This document shows positions 1 to 7,321 of a stretch of 17,715 nt of DNA, one piece after another (the stretch's first letter is position 1; each line of letters begins with the position of its first letter). Made by a program: the position numbers and the translations under genes. The notes under the pieces are model-generated. The model was not told the DNA's origin. It searched no databases and saw only the letters and a program-made list of their open reading frames with translations. This DNA comes from Smithella sp. ME-1 (GTDB lineage Bacteria; Desulfobacterota; Syntrophia; Syntrophales; Smithellaceae): contig AWGX01000595.1 in the NCBI GenBank assembly GCA_000495415.1, positions 1 through 17,715 of the forward strand. The letters are read 5' to 3'.

Positions 1-61
1 GGATTCGAACCTCCGAATGCAGGAACCAAAATCCTGTGTCTTACCGCTTGACGACGCCCCA
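1..61 (-). tRNA. tRNA-Gln (anticodon TTG), 3' end cut by the window edge
   Basis: Read on the minus strand from position 61, the sequence begins TGGGGCG and continues with a D-arm (TCAAGCGGTAAGACA). The anticodon stem CAGGA/TCCTG encloses the loop TTTTGGT, giving anticodon TTG (Gln). A T-arm with GGTTCGAATCC follows and runs into the window start. The 3' T-stem side, acceptor side and CCA lie outside. The unpaired-looking U1 is usual for bacterial tRNA-Gln. It lies 55 bp downstream of ispE on the same strand with no obvious terminator between, so it may be partly co-transcribed. In many deltaproteobacteria ispE is followed by tRNA-Gln and then prs (known layout; prs itself is outside this window). 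Confidence 0.95.
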
Positions 62-116
62 ATTTACTTATTTGAAGAAGGGTATCGTTTACAATCTTAG
101 GCAGAAAATGCAACAA

Positions 117-956
117 TTACAAAGACTTGGCAAGAAAGAGCGTATATTGATCGGGAACTTCTTTCTCTATAACTTCCAGGGCTTGTTTTGCCTCTTTTCC
201 ATTCCTAAATATACCAAAGACTGTTGGTCCGCTACCCGACATCAATGCGCCAAGCGCACCGTGTCTGAGCAACATCTTCTTTAAATCAGCCAATTCCGGG
301 TGAAGCTCCAACGAAACTGACTCCAAGTCATTATGTAATAAATGAACAATGTCGCCCAGTACCAAAAATTGCGGAATGCTATAACTATTTTTCCACCTTG
401 TCAATCTTAAATTGAGGTTTTCATAAACCATTTTTGTGGAAAGTTCAAAAGGGGGTTTTATCAAGAGGAGATCTATTTGCGGTAAATTTCGTAAGTGTTT
501 GAGTTTATCACCTATTCCAGAAACTAAGGCCGCATTTCCAAAGATAAAAAAAGGGACATCCGCCCCTATTTTTGCTCCAATTTTAATGAGTTCATTCTTT
601 TTCAACTTAAAAGAACATATTTTATTTAAAGCCATCAATGTGGTTGCGGCATCAGAACTTCCTCCACCCAGACCGGCGGTCAGAGGTATTTTTTTATGAA
701 GAGTAATTTCCATTCCACCGGGGTAATCACAGTAATCAAAGATAGCCCTCGTAGCACGAACAACCAGATTTTTATTGTTTGCCGGTAAATTAATTCCGGT
801 ACAATGAAGAACAATGCCCTTAGGACGTGGAGAGAATATCAATTCATCACAAAGAGTGATCTTCTGCATTAAGGAAAATATATCGTGGTAACCATCGTCA
901 CGTTTTCGTAAAACCCGCAGGAAAATATTTATTTTCGCCGGTGCAAGCCAGAGCAT
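117..956 (-). CDS. ispE: 4-diphosphocytidyl-2-C-methyl-D-erythritol kinase
   Basis: This cytosolic GHMP-family kinase of the non-mevalonate (MEP) isoprenoid pathway phosphorylates the 2-hydroxyl of CDP-methylerythritol with ATP. The 279-residue product has the usual family length. The N-terminal substrate-site motif APAKIN is at residues 5-10, with the conserved Lys at 8. The glycine-rich ATP loop GLGGGSSDAA is at 95-104. GADVPFF at 131-137 carries the catalytic Asp at 133. The C-terminal GHMP motif MSGSGPTVFG lies near residue 240. The ATG lies one base after the TGA of the DUF1844 gene, so translational coupling is likely. No promoter of its own is visible, and it is probably the last protein gene of the cyclase-clpB operon. 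The identification is firm. Confidence 0.96.
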   Translation of the reverse strand: MLWLAPAKINIFLRVLRKRDDGYHDIFSLMQKITLCDELIFSPRPKGIVLHCTGINLPANNKNLVVRATRAIFDYCDYPGGMEITLHKKIPLTAGLGGGSSDAATTLMALNKICSFKLKKNELIKIGAKIGADVPFFIFGNAALVSGIGDKLKHLRNLPQIDLLLIKPPFELSTKMVYENLNLRLTRWKNSYSIPQFLVLGDIVHLLHNDLESVSLELHPELADLKKMLLRHGALGALMSGSGPTVFGIFRNGKEAKQALEVIEKEVPDQYTLFLAKSL

Positions 957-957
957 T

Positions 958-1365
958 TCAAGCCTTTTCTTTGACGTAGCGCATCTTCAATTCGTAGAGA
1001 ACTCCCTGAATTAAACTACTTTCATTTTTATCGAGGTTCCCTTTTGTTTTTTCATTGAGCATATCCAGGATATCGATGGTTTGTTTTGCCGCCGGCAAAT
1101 TTTTCTCTGCCTTTCCCCCTTCATACTCGGGAAAATCTCCAAAATGAAAAAGAGCCGAAGTACTCAGCGACAAGACAAAATTTGTAAAGTTCACTTGCGG
1201 ATAATCGTGTTCCTGTTTCTGCTCATTTGGCGAATCTTTGCCGGCCTGAGACGTCTCTTCAGGAGCGGAAGAGAGCTTCTCTTCCTGCGAACGTTCTTTG
1301 CCCTCTTCATCAAAAAGACGTTTATCCTTCACCACAAATCCCGAATCTTTTTTTTCTTCTTCCAT
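958..1365 (-). CDS. DUF1844 family protein
   Basis: This is a 135-residue protein of unknown function. The first 55 residues or so are rich in Glu, Lys, Ser and Gln, lack hydrophobic segments and are probably disordered. The C-terminal part (about 57-130) starts with VNFTNFVLSLSTSALFHFG and continues with a Leu/Lys/Glu-rich helical stretch, which matches the DUF1844 domain as I remember it. Such proteins occur widely in deltaproteobacteria and related phyla, often near ispE. The start is supported by GGAGG 8 bases upstream of the ATG. It begins 30 bp after clpB and ends 1 bp before ispE, so it is inside the operon. No enzymatic motif is visible. The family call rests on recognition, not on a search. 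Confidence 0.85.
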   Translation of the reverse strand: MEEEKKDSGFVVKDKRLFDEEGKERSQEEKLSSAPEETSQAGKDSPNEQKQEHDYPQVNFTNFVLSLSTSALFHFGDFPEYEGGKAEKNLPAAKQTIDILDMLNEKTKGNLDKNESSLIQGVLYELKMRYVKEKA

Positions 1366-1395
1366 CTATTCTTCCTCCATATCTGCAAAGAACAT

Positions 1396-3987
1396 TTAAG
1401 ATTTTTTTGTCAGAGCGATTTCGCCTTTCCTGGATAAATCAATCAGGATTTTATCTCCCTCTGCAAATTTACCCGCCAGAATTTCCATGGCCAACGGATC
1501 AAGAATAAGTTTTTGCAGAGAACGCTTCAGAGGCCGCGCACCATAAACGGGACTGTAACCCTGCTCGGCTATATAGTTTTTCGCTTTCTCTGTCAATTCA
1601 ATGCTCAGTTTGCGTTCTTTAAGCCGTTTATCAATAAGCCCCATCTGAATATCAACAATTTTGTAAATATCTTCCAACTTCAGCGCGGAGAACATAATTG
1701 TGTCATCTATTCTGTTTAAGAATTCCGGTTTGAAGGTTGCTCGCAGTGCCTCCATCGCACGGTTCTTTTTTTCTTCATCCGTTAATGTGGGATCCTGAAT
1801 CCACTGACTACCTACATTGGATGTCATGATTGCCACTGTATTTTTAAAATCCACTGTCCGCCCATGACCGTCAGTTAACCTTCCGTCATCAAGAATTTGA
1901 AGCAAAATATTAAATACATCAGGATGTGCTTTTTCAATTTCGTCGAAAAGCAAAACACTGTAAGGTTTGCGTCGCACAGCTTCGGTCAGATACCCACCTT
2001 CATCGTAGCCGACATAACCGGGTGGAGCGCCAATCAGACGGGCAACGGCATGTTTTTCCATATACTCTGACATATCAATTCTAACCATGGCATGTTCATT
2101 GTCGAACATGAATTCCGCCAAAGCTCTTGCCAGCTCTGTTTTGCCTACTCCGGTCGGTCCCAAAAAAATAAATGATCCGATGGGTCGATTCGGATCCTGC
2201 AAACCCGAACGAGCACGGCGCAGAGCGGAAGAAACCGCCGCAACGCCTTCATCCTGACCGATAACACGCATTTTCAGGCGTTCTTCCATATGAAGCAGCT
2301 TTTGTACATCGCTTTCCATCATTCGGGAAAGCGGGATGCCTGTCCAACTGGAAACAACTTCAGCCACGTCTTCCGCGTCTACTTCTTCCTTGAGCATCTG
2401 ATTGTTCTTTTGAATATCTTCGAGTTTTTTCTGTTCTTTCTGAAGATCTTTATCCAAAGAAACCAACTTGCCGTATCGGATTTCCGCGGCTTTTTCGAGA
2501 TTGCCTTCGCGCTGGGCATTGACCTCTTCAATTTTTAAGGCTTCTACCTGTTTCTTGGCATCCTGGATTTTATTTATTATATCTTTTTCTGTAAACCAGC
2601 GTGTTTTCATCTGGTCAACTTTTGATTTAAGTTCAGCAAGTTCTTTTTCAATCTTGTCACGGCGTTCTTTGGCGGTTTTATCTGTCTCCTTTTTCAGCGA
2701 CTGCTTCTCAATTTCCAGTTGAATTATTCGTCTGTCAATTGCGTCGATTTCCGAAGGCTTGCTGTCCAGTTCTATCTTTAAACGGGATGCTGCTTCGTCA
2801 ATCAGATCTACGGCTTTATCCGGCAGAAAACGGTCCGTTATGTAACGGTTTGAGAGGGTTGCTGCTGCGACTATTGCCGAATCCTTGATGCCGACCCGGT
2901 GATGAACAGAGTATCGCTCTTTCAGACCTCGCAGAATGGCAATGGTATCCTCAACTGTCGGTTCCTTGACCAATACAGGCTGAAAACGACGTTCAAGAGC
3001 GGCGTCTTTCTCTATGTACTTGCGATACTCGTTTAATGTAGTTGCGCCCACACAACGCAGCTCACCGCGCGCCAGAGCCGGCTTGAGCATATTGGAGGCA
3101 TCCATTGAACCTTCCGCAGCTCCCGCTCCAACCATGGTATGTATTTCATCAATAAAAAGAATTATTTCACCTTCGGCACTGATGACTTCTTTCAACACTG
3201 CTTTCAGCCGTTCCTCAAATTCACCGCGGTATTTCGCACCGGCCACCAGCGCGCCGATGTCCAGTCCGATTACGCGCTTATTTTTCAAATTTTCCGGCAC
3301 ATCACCATTAACTATTCGCTGAGCCAAACCTTCCACAATGGCCGTCTTGCCGACGCCGGGTTCGCCGATCAGCACCGGATTGTTTTTTGTGCGACGTGAA
3401 AGAACTTGCATTATCCGGCGTATTTCTTCATCTCGTCCGATAACCGGATCGAACGAACCTTTTTTGGCCAGCTCATTGAAATCCCGCGCATAACGCTCGA
3501 GCGCCTGATATTTACCTTCCGGATTGGGATCGGTTACACGCTGATTGCCTCGAATATCCTTAAGCACATTAAAAATACCGTCTTTGGTAATGCCTGCCTG
3601 ACGCAGGATTTTTCCGGCCGGTCCTTCTTTTTCTTCGGCAATGACCACAAGCACATGTTCGGCACTGACGTATTCGTCTTTTAACTGAGCCGCTTCAGTC
3701 ATCGCCTTGTCGAATATTTTATTGAGCCGGCCGCTCAGATAAATCTGACCTGCACCGGTACCGCCAATACTCGGCTGTTTTTTTAGATAATTATCCAACT
3801 CCTTTTCAATCTTTTGAGGTGAAGCGTTAAGTTTGCTGATAATAGCACCGGCAATGCCGTCTTCCTGCCGCAAAAAACAAACAAGCAGATGTTCCGGTTC
3901 AATTGATTGATGTCCAAGAGAACCGGCCAGAGACTGAGCTTCCTGCAGAGCTTCCTGAACTTTTAAAGTGAACTTATCAAAACGCAT
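1396..3987 (-). CDS. clpB: ATP-dependent disaggregase ClpB (Hsp100)
   Basis: ClpB forms a cytosolic hexameric AAA+ ring that pulls polypeptides out of aggregates together with DnaK/DnaJ/GrpE. The product from the chosen start is 863 residues, normal for the family. It has a Clp N-domain (about 1-145), NBD1 with Walker A GEPGVGKT at 208-215 and Walker B Asp280-Glu281, a coiled-coil middle domain (about 405-520) that separates ClpB from ClpA/ClpC, and NBD2 with Walker A GPTGVGKT at 610-617 and Walker B around Asp682-Glu683. A TTG six codons upstream is possible, but ATG at 3987 has an AGAGG-type ribosome site at normal spacing and gives the usual N-terminus MRFDKFT. The ribosome site overlaps the stop of the upstream cyclase gene, only 10 bp away, so the two are coupled. 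No separate heat-shock promoter is visible directly upstream. Confidence 0.97.
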   Translation of the reverse strand: MRFDKFTLKVQEALQEAQSLAGSLGHQSIEPEHLLVCFLRQEDGIAGAIISKLNASPQKIEKELDNYLKKQPSIGGTGAGQIYLSGRLNKIFDKAMTEAAQLKDEYVSAEHVLVVIAEEKEGPAGKILRQAGITKDGIFNVLKDIRGNQRVTDPNPEGKYQALERYARDFNELAKKGSFDPVIGRDEEIRRIMQVLSRRTKNNPVLIGEPGVGKTAIVEGLAQRIVNGDVPENLKNKRVIGLDIGALVAGAKYRGEFEERLKAVLKEVISAEGEIILFIDEIHTMVGAGAAEGSMDASNMLKPALARGELRCVGATTLNEYRKYIEKDAALERRFQPVLVKEPTVEDTIAILRGLKERYSVHHRVGIKDSAIVAAATLSNRYITDRFLPDKAVDLIDEAASRLKIELDSKPSEIDAIDRRIIQLEIEKQSLKKETDKTAKERRDKIEKELAELKSKVDQMKTRWFTEKDIINKIQDAKKQVEALKIEEVNAQREGNLEKAAEIRYGKLVSLDKDLQKEQKKLEDIQKNNQMLKEEVDAEDVAEVVSSWTGIPLSRMMESDVQKLLHMEERLKMRVIGQDEGVAAVSSALRRARSGLQDPNRPIGSFIFLGPTGVGKTELARALAEFMFDNEHAMVRIDMSEYMEKHAVARLIGAPPGYVGYDEGGYLTEAVRRKPYSVLLFDEIEKAHPDVFNILLQILDDGRLTDGHGRTVDFKNTVAIMTSNVGSQWIQDPTLTDEEKKNRAMEALRATFKPEFLNRIDDTIMFSALKLEDIYKIVDIQMGLIDKRLKERKLSIELTEKAKNYIAEQGYSPVYGARPLKRSLQKLILDPLAMEILAGKFAEGDKILIDLSRKGEIALTKKS

Positions 3988-3997
3988 AATTTCCTCT

Positions 3998-4873
3998 CTA
4001 CTCAACCGGTTTTTCTATTGTCACAAACAGTTTACCGTTTTTGAAAACAGTTACGTTGCCCGACGATTCTGAAATTACTATGGCAACGGCCTTGGTTACA
4101 CTGGTAATACCGGCGGCGGCAATATGACGGCTGCCCAGACCGGGCGGGAAATCCTTGCTGTCCAGAGCGGCACTAAGATGCCTTCCGGCTGTGACCAAAA
4201 CACCATTCTCTTTAATAATGAAAGCACCGTCAATTGCCGATAACTCTTTTATTGTTTCTTCCAGTTCCGGATTCAGTATATTGAGTTGCTCATCCGAATA
4301 TCCTGAAAACGGATTGATAATCATTTGCCGGGAAAGCTGCATGACTTTTTCATCATCACCCAGAACAAATATCGTTCCAACTTTTCTATTTTCCCTGCCC
4401 TGAGCGGCCAGTTCTAACGCTATATTAATAACAGCATTGAATACTTCCGGGCGAACATTTTCGAGAACATCATTAATGAAACCGGACGTCAAAATCTCAA
4501 ACTCTTTTCCTACATCAATCACAAAAATGCTGTCGGCGTAACCGAATCGGGGCACTCCGCTTAAACAAACTACTTTGTCGCCTCTTTTCAGGATACCCAG
4601 AACTATTCCCTTGGCAATAGCAATTTTAACTTTTCCCACACGTGTCAAATTGACATTAGGAATTAACAATAAAAGAGCATTCTTCTTCAGCTCGTCGGAT
4701 ATCATTTCATCCTCGCGTGAAACAACGATAAAGCTGATGTCTTTTTTTATTTCATCCATTATCAGGAGACTGGAATCACTGATGACATCAACGCACACAA
4801 GAAGAGCGTTGGCTTTTATTTCATGAGCTATTTTAACTGCATGTTCGATCATCGTTTTATTTATTGATTTCAT
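3998..4873 (-). CDS. Diadenylate cyclase with pyruvate-kinase-like N-terminal domain (DacZ-like)
   Basis: Predicted to condense two ATP into the second messenger c-di-AMP. The C-terminal half of this 291-residue protein is a DisA_N (DAC) domain: the DGA motif is at 215-217, followed by LVTAGRHL, then [11 protein letters not shown] with the GxRH motif at 247-250, and [12 protein letters not shown]. The third position of the classical RHR motif is Ile, but the RH-x-AA form is familiar to me from archaeal DacZ-type enzymes. Residues 1-125 resemble the C-terminal domain of pyruvate kinase (for example [13 protein letters not shown] at 96-108). There are no transmembrane segments, unlike CdaA, and no DNA-binding part, unlike DisA, so it should be soluble. 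AAGGTGA precedes the ATG. It is the first gene of the operon, with a strong promoter 28-56 bp upstream. The enzyme class is likely; the subtype is an inference. Confidence 0.88.
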   Translation of the reverse strand: MKSINKTMIEHAVKIAHEIKANALLVCVDVISDSSLLIMDEIKKDISFIVVSREDEMISDELKKNALLLLIPNVNLTRVGKVKIAIAKGIVLGILKRGDKVVCLSGVPRFGYADSIFVIDVGKEFEILTSGFINDVLENVRPEVFNAVINIALELAAQGRENRKVGTIFVLGDDEKVMQLSRQMIINPFSGYSDEQLNILNPELEETIKELSAIDGAFIIKENGVLVTAGRHLSAALDSKDFPPGLGSRHIAAAGITSVTKAVAIVISESSGNVTVFKNGKLFVTIEKPVE

Positions 4874-5098
4874 TGGCTCACCTTGTTTTGAATTTTCCTT
4901 AGAATAAGCACAAATATGGCCTCTGTCAAGGAGGGATCAGTCTCTTTTTCATTAAGAGTACAAGAGATTAAATCTTTACTGATTTGAACATTTTATATTT
5001 CTTCAGAAGTGTCCGTTAAGCTGCAAAAAAAGGCAACGGAATCCTTAATCAGGTTAAGATCATTCTGTGTTAAGCTGAACTAATATATAAAACAAAAC
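4874..5098. other. Intergenic region between the lipoprotein gene end and the cyclase operon
   Basis: Besides the operon promoter at 4901-4929, this AT-rich stretch holds a short inverted repeat CTTAA/TTAAG (5044-5058) and TCCGTT/AACGGA arms (5012-5017 and 5035-5040) around a run of seven A/T. A 9-bp direct repeat GTTAAGCTG occurs at 5015 and 5069. The small hairpins lie just downstream of the lipoprotein gene on the minus strand and could help end its transcript, but none has the standard stem followed directly by a T tract. I see no gene here. Confidence 0.45.
4901..4929 (-). promoter_or_regulatory. Sigma70-type promoter of the cyclase-clpB-DUF1844-ispE operon
   Basis: On the minus strand TTGACA (4929..4924) is followed by exactly 17 bases and TATTCT (4906..4901). 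This is a perfect -35 box and a 4-of-6 -10 box at ideal spacing. Transcription would start near 4894, giving a leader of about 20 bases that holds only the ribosome site. It does not look like a sigma32 promoter (CTTGAAA / CCCCAT-T), so the operon is probably served by the housekeeping sigma factor. Confidence 0.75.
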
Positions 5099-6040
5099 TT
5101 ATGGATTCCAACCGGCAAGTCTTGCCCATAACCACCAGGCGGCACGTCCTTTCAATACGCAGTTCAGTCTTTGACTGTGAGCACAACTGCCACAATTATT
5201 CGCCAAAGTTGTTAAAGTGTGACCGGGATTTGCGGCAACCCAGTTTACTGCCCAGTTACTTTCCAATATCTCATCGCCATTATTGTCATAATCACAATTA
5301 TCATTGGCAAGCAAAGGCATATAATTCGTTGAACCGCCGGGATCATAACTTTCGATATCGGCAAAATCAAAAAGTATCTTATTATTGGCAGTGCAGTAAT
5401 TGCGAATCTGCTGATTGCGGAGATTCAGGTTCCCATTTTGACCGCCCCCGTCAAGATGGCCGGTCATATAAACAAATTTAATTTCCGGATAATCTGTTTC
5501 CAGTTGAGTCATTGGGGCAAGGTAATTATCTATCATTTGCTGTTCCGTATAGCCGGATACCTGTCCGCACCAGGACCAGATAATAACATTGACATTAGGT
5601 TTGGCTGTGCCCCTTCCTGTGGAAGAATCAGGAGTACCAAGATATGTACGTGTGTTGTTTACCCAGTCGGGATAAGATCCTAAATCTCCACCCATAGCAT
5701 AATCGTCTAAATCGATGGCCCCACCTGTGCCTCCCTCATTCCAGGAATAAAGAATATTTTCCGCAGCCAAAGCGTCCATTCCGGTAATAATTTGACTGCC
5801 GTGCGAAGTATGACCGTACGCAATATGCAAATCGGATTTCGCCTGTTCGATGGCACTTTGCGGTATGGAATCAAAATCAGCCGCCACTTGATGGTCCGCA
5901 ATAAAGGCCGCTGTTTGGCTCGATGAATTATTTGTATCACCTCCACCACCGCCTCCGCTGCAATTAACAACGAGTAAAGATAACGCCAGGCAAAGCACCC
6001 AAATAAAACGTAAAAAAATATCGTGCATTTTTGAGATCAT
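5099..6040 (-). CDS. Secreted lipoprotein of unknown function (possible SGNH-hydrolase-like fold)
   Basis: The 313-residue product has a lipoprotein-type signal: a short charged start, a hydrophobic stretch (8-25) and a Cys at 27 in the context LLVVNC. Asn just before the Cys is unusual for a lipobox. Six glycines follow (29-34), a linker common in deltaproteobacterial lipoproteins. The mature part has motifs GHTSHGSQ (76-83), VIIWSWCGQ (152-160), YMTGHLDGGG (191-200) and a C-terminal CAHSQRLNC...AAWWLWARLAGW. The His/Ser motif, the central beta-strand-like IIW and FVYMTGH blocks and the late Cys/His pattern suggest an alpha/beta, perhaps SGNH-like, hydrolase, but I cannot name a family. Start: AGGA lies 6 bases before ATG 6040; a second Met at residue 5 is also possible. 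It diverges from rpoH. Confidence 0.75.
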   Translation of the reverse strand: MISKMHDIFLRFIWVLCLALSLLVVNCSGGGGGGDTNNSSSQTAAFIADHQVAADFDSIPQSAIEQAKSDLHIAYGHTSHGSQIITGMDALAAENILYSWNEGGTGGAIDLDDYAMGGDLGSYPDWVNNTRTYLGTPDSSTGRGTAKPNVNVIIWSWCGQVSGYTEQQMIDNYLAPMTQLETDYPEIKFVYMTGHLDGGGQNGNLNLRNQQIRNYCTANNKILFDFADIESYDPGGSTNYMPLLANDNCDYDNNGDEILESNWAVNWVAANPGHTLTTLANNCGSCAHSQRLNCVLKGRAAWWLWARLAGWNP

Positions 6041-6065
6041 AATTCATCCTTTTGAAAGTTAATTT

Positions 6066-6095
6066 ATTATATTTATACCATTTTATTATAAACAA
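6066..6095 (-). promoter_or_regulatory. Candidate promoter of the lipoprotein gene
   Basis: On the minus strand TTGTTT (6095..6090) is followed by 18 bases and TATAAT (6071..6066), in a very AT-rich region 26 bases before the ATG. A second TATAAT (6090..6085) overlaps the -35 candidate but lacks a good partner. The -10 is consensus and the -35 weak, so the exact choice is uncertain. Confidence 0.4.
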
Positions 6096-6125
6096 TTAAA
6101 TTTACTTATTTTTTGCATAATTATC

Positions 6126-6154
6126 TTGACCGGAAAATTTTAGTTAGATAGAAT
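6126..6154 (+). promoter_or_regulatory. Sigma70-type promoter of rpoH
   Basis: TTGACC (6126-6131), 17 bases, then TAGAAT (6149-6154): each box has one mismatch to consensus and the spacing is ideal. Transcription would start near 6161, leaving a leader of roughly 28 bases. That is too short for a ROSE-type or E. coli-like RNA thermometer upstream of the start codon. Confidence 0.7.
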
Positions 6155-6188
6155 TTAAAATTGGACAAAATCTTAGGAGAATTGACAT

Positions 6189-7034
6189 TTGAAACTACCA
6201 GTACAAACCGGCACGCTTGATTTATACATAGCCGAAATCAATCGGTTTCCTCTTTTATCGGCGGAAGAGGAATTCCGGCTTGCGGTACTACTGAAAAAGT
6301 ACAATAACGTTGATGCCGCTGAAAAGCTGATTGTTTCGAATTTGCGTTTTGTAGTCAAGATTGCCCATGAATACCGCAGTTACGGCTTTAAGCTTGCTGA
6401 TTTAATTCAGGAAGGCAATGTGGGTCTTATTCACGCCGTGAAAAAATTCGACCCTTACAAAGGCTACCGTTTGATTTCCTACGCGGTTTGGTGGATTCGG
6501 GCGTATATTCAGAATTACCTGATTAAATCGTGGAGTATTGTCAAAATCGGTACAACACAAGCGCAAAGGAAACTTTTTTTCAAATTAAATCAAACAAAAA
6601 AAGAACTGGAAACACTTTCGAAAAAAAATCCCGAATTTGACGAAATCGCGTCGTCACTGGGCGTTAAAGACTCCGAGGTGGCGGAGATGGACTTGCGCAT
6701 GGGTTCACGGGACGTTTCACTGAATGAATTTATAAAGGATCAAGGCGATAATTCGCATATCGATTTTCTCACATACGAAGGTGACGATCAGGAGGTGTCT
6801 TTAATTAAAGACGAAGAAAAGAATCTGGTGCGGCGTGATATCGCCGGAGCACTGGCTAAGCTCAACGAAAGAGAAAGCTATATTATTCTTAATCGTGTTA
6901 TGGCTGATGATCCCCAGACTCTACAAGAAATAGGTATAAAATATAATATCTCGCGTGAGCGGGCACGTCAGATTGAAAAACAAGCACTCAAGAAAATACA
7001 GTTGGCGTTGCCTTATTTTAAGACCGACAAATAA
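6189..7034 (+). CDS. rpoH: RNA polymerase heat-shock sigma factor RpoH (sigma-32 family)
   Basis: This group 3 sigma70-family factor directs RNA polymerase to heat-shock promoters. The 281-residue protein starts with a region 1.2-like motif (LDLYIAEINRFPLLSAEEE, 10-28). Region 2 spans about 49-118, with NLRFVVKIAHEY and the -10-recognition part YAVWWIRAYIQ. The segment QRKLFFKL at 126-133 is the RpoH box that separates this family from RpoD and RpoS. Region 4 ends with a helix-turn-helix (TLQEIGIKYNISRERARQIE, 244-263). The start is TTG: the frame is closed by a TGA two codons upstream (6183-6185), AGGAGA (6175-6180) sits 8 bases before the TTG, and the N-terminus fits the family from there. 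It is monocistronic, divergent from the lipoprotein gene, and about 2.2 kb from clpB. The TTG start may lower its translation. Confidence 0.93.
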   Translation: MKLPVQTGTLDLYIAEINRFPLLSAEEEFRLAVLLKKYNNVDAAEKLIVSNLRFVVKIAHEYRSYGFKLADLIQEGNVGLIHAVKKFDPYKGYRLISYAVWWIRAYIQNYLIKSWSIVKIGTTQAQRKLFFKLNQTKKELETLSKKNPEFDEIASSLGVKDSEVAEMDLRMGSRDVSLNEFIKDQGDNSHIDFLTYEGDDQEVSLIKDEEKNLVRRDIAGALAKLNERESYIILNRVMADDPQTLQEIGIKYNISRERARQIEKQALKKIQLALPYFKTDK

Positions 7035-7080
7035 AGATATTTTCCTGACAGGTTATATTACATAAGTATTGTTTCACCTA

Positions 7081-7109
7081 TTGACCTATACTTCTAAAAT
7101 TGATACAAG
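7081..7109 (+). promoter_or_regulatory. Candidate promoter of the cyclic glucan synthase gene
   Basis: TTGACC (7081-7086) is followed by 17 bases and TACAAG (7104-7109). TG at 7101-7102 forms an extended -10 (TGnTACAAG). The -10 is 4 of 6. If used, the transcript would carry a leader of about 205 bases that includes the competing hairpins at 7202-7265. No better pair was seen closer to the gene. Confidence 0.4.
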
Positions 7110-7201
7110 TGAGTTGTTTAGATTCAGATGTCATTTTTTAACAATCTTATACAGTAACGTACAAAACAAAAATTGCATATAAAGCAATTCTTTTAACTCT
7201 G

Positions 7202-7265
7202 CCCTGGAAACGCAGGGAGGCCCCATTAACATTTGCCGTCTATTGTTGAAAAACCGGTCCCCTGC
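7202..7265 (+). promoter_or_regulatory. Structured mRNA leader with mutually exclusive hairpins
   Basis: CCCTG (7202-7206) pairs with CAGGG (7213-7217) around the 6-base loop GAAACG. The same right arm, extended to GCAGGG (7212-7217), can instead pair with CCCTGC (7260-7265), enclosing about 42 bases. The two structures exclude each other. The element ends 56 bases before the start codon of the giant gene. It matches no riboswitch class I can recognise. Confidence 0.35.
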
Positions 7266-7321
7266 AATGCATGGGTATATTTTAGAATAATTTTTTGGCT
7301 TGAACTGAGGAGCAGAAAAAA

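Larger units (their letters stand above)
7035..7321 (+). other. Intergenic leader region upstream of the glucan synthase gene
   Basis: No coding sequence is convincing in these 287 bases. They contain a candidate promoter (7081-7109), a structured stretch with competing hairpins (7202-7265), the small repeat TTGC/GCAA near 7173-7187, and an AAGTAT/ATACTT inverted repeat just after rpoH that lacks a T tract. No clear rho-independent terminator for rpoH is seen. Confidence 0.5.

Noticed and set aside
62..116. Promoter for the tRNA-Gln gene between ispE and the tRNA
   Set aside because: Only a weak TTGTAA with a poor -10 (TAAGTA) was found; read-through from ispE or a promoter inside ispE is equally possible.
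3988..4005. Longer ClpB start at TTG 4005
   Set aside because: It would overlap the cyclase stop codon and add six residues absent from the family; ATG 3987 has a proper ribosome site.
5170..5200. Possible c-type heme motif in the lipoprotein C-terminus (CGSCAH)
   Set aside because: Heme attachment needs CXXCH; here one residue separates the second Cys from His.
5707..5970. 87-codon open frame on the same strand inside the lipoprotein gene
   Set aside because: Alternative frame of a gene with a signal peptide and consistent motifs; no independent support.
7066..7096. AAGTAT/ATACTT inverted repeat as the rpoH terminator
   Set aside because: AT-only six-base stem with a long loop and no T tract, overlapping a candidate promoter.
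7201..7265. Resemblance to a GEMM-type (c-di-GMP/cGAMP) riboswitch from GAAACGCAGGGA
   Set aside because: The conserved GACGCAAAGCC core and the second stem with its receptor are missing; only a short string is similar.
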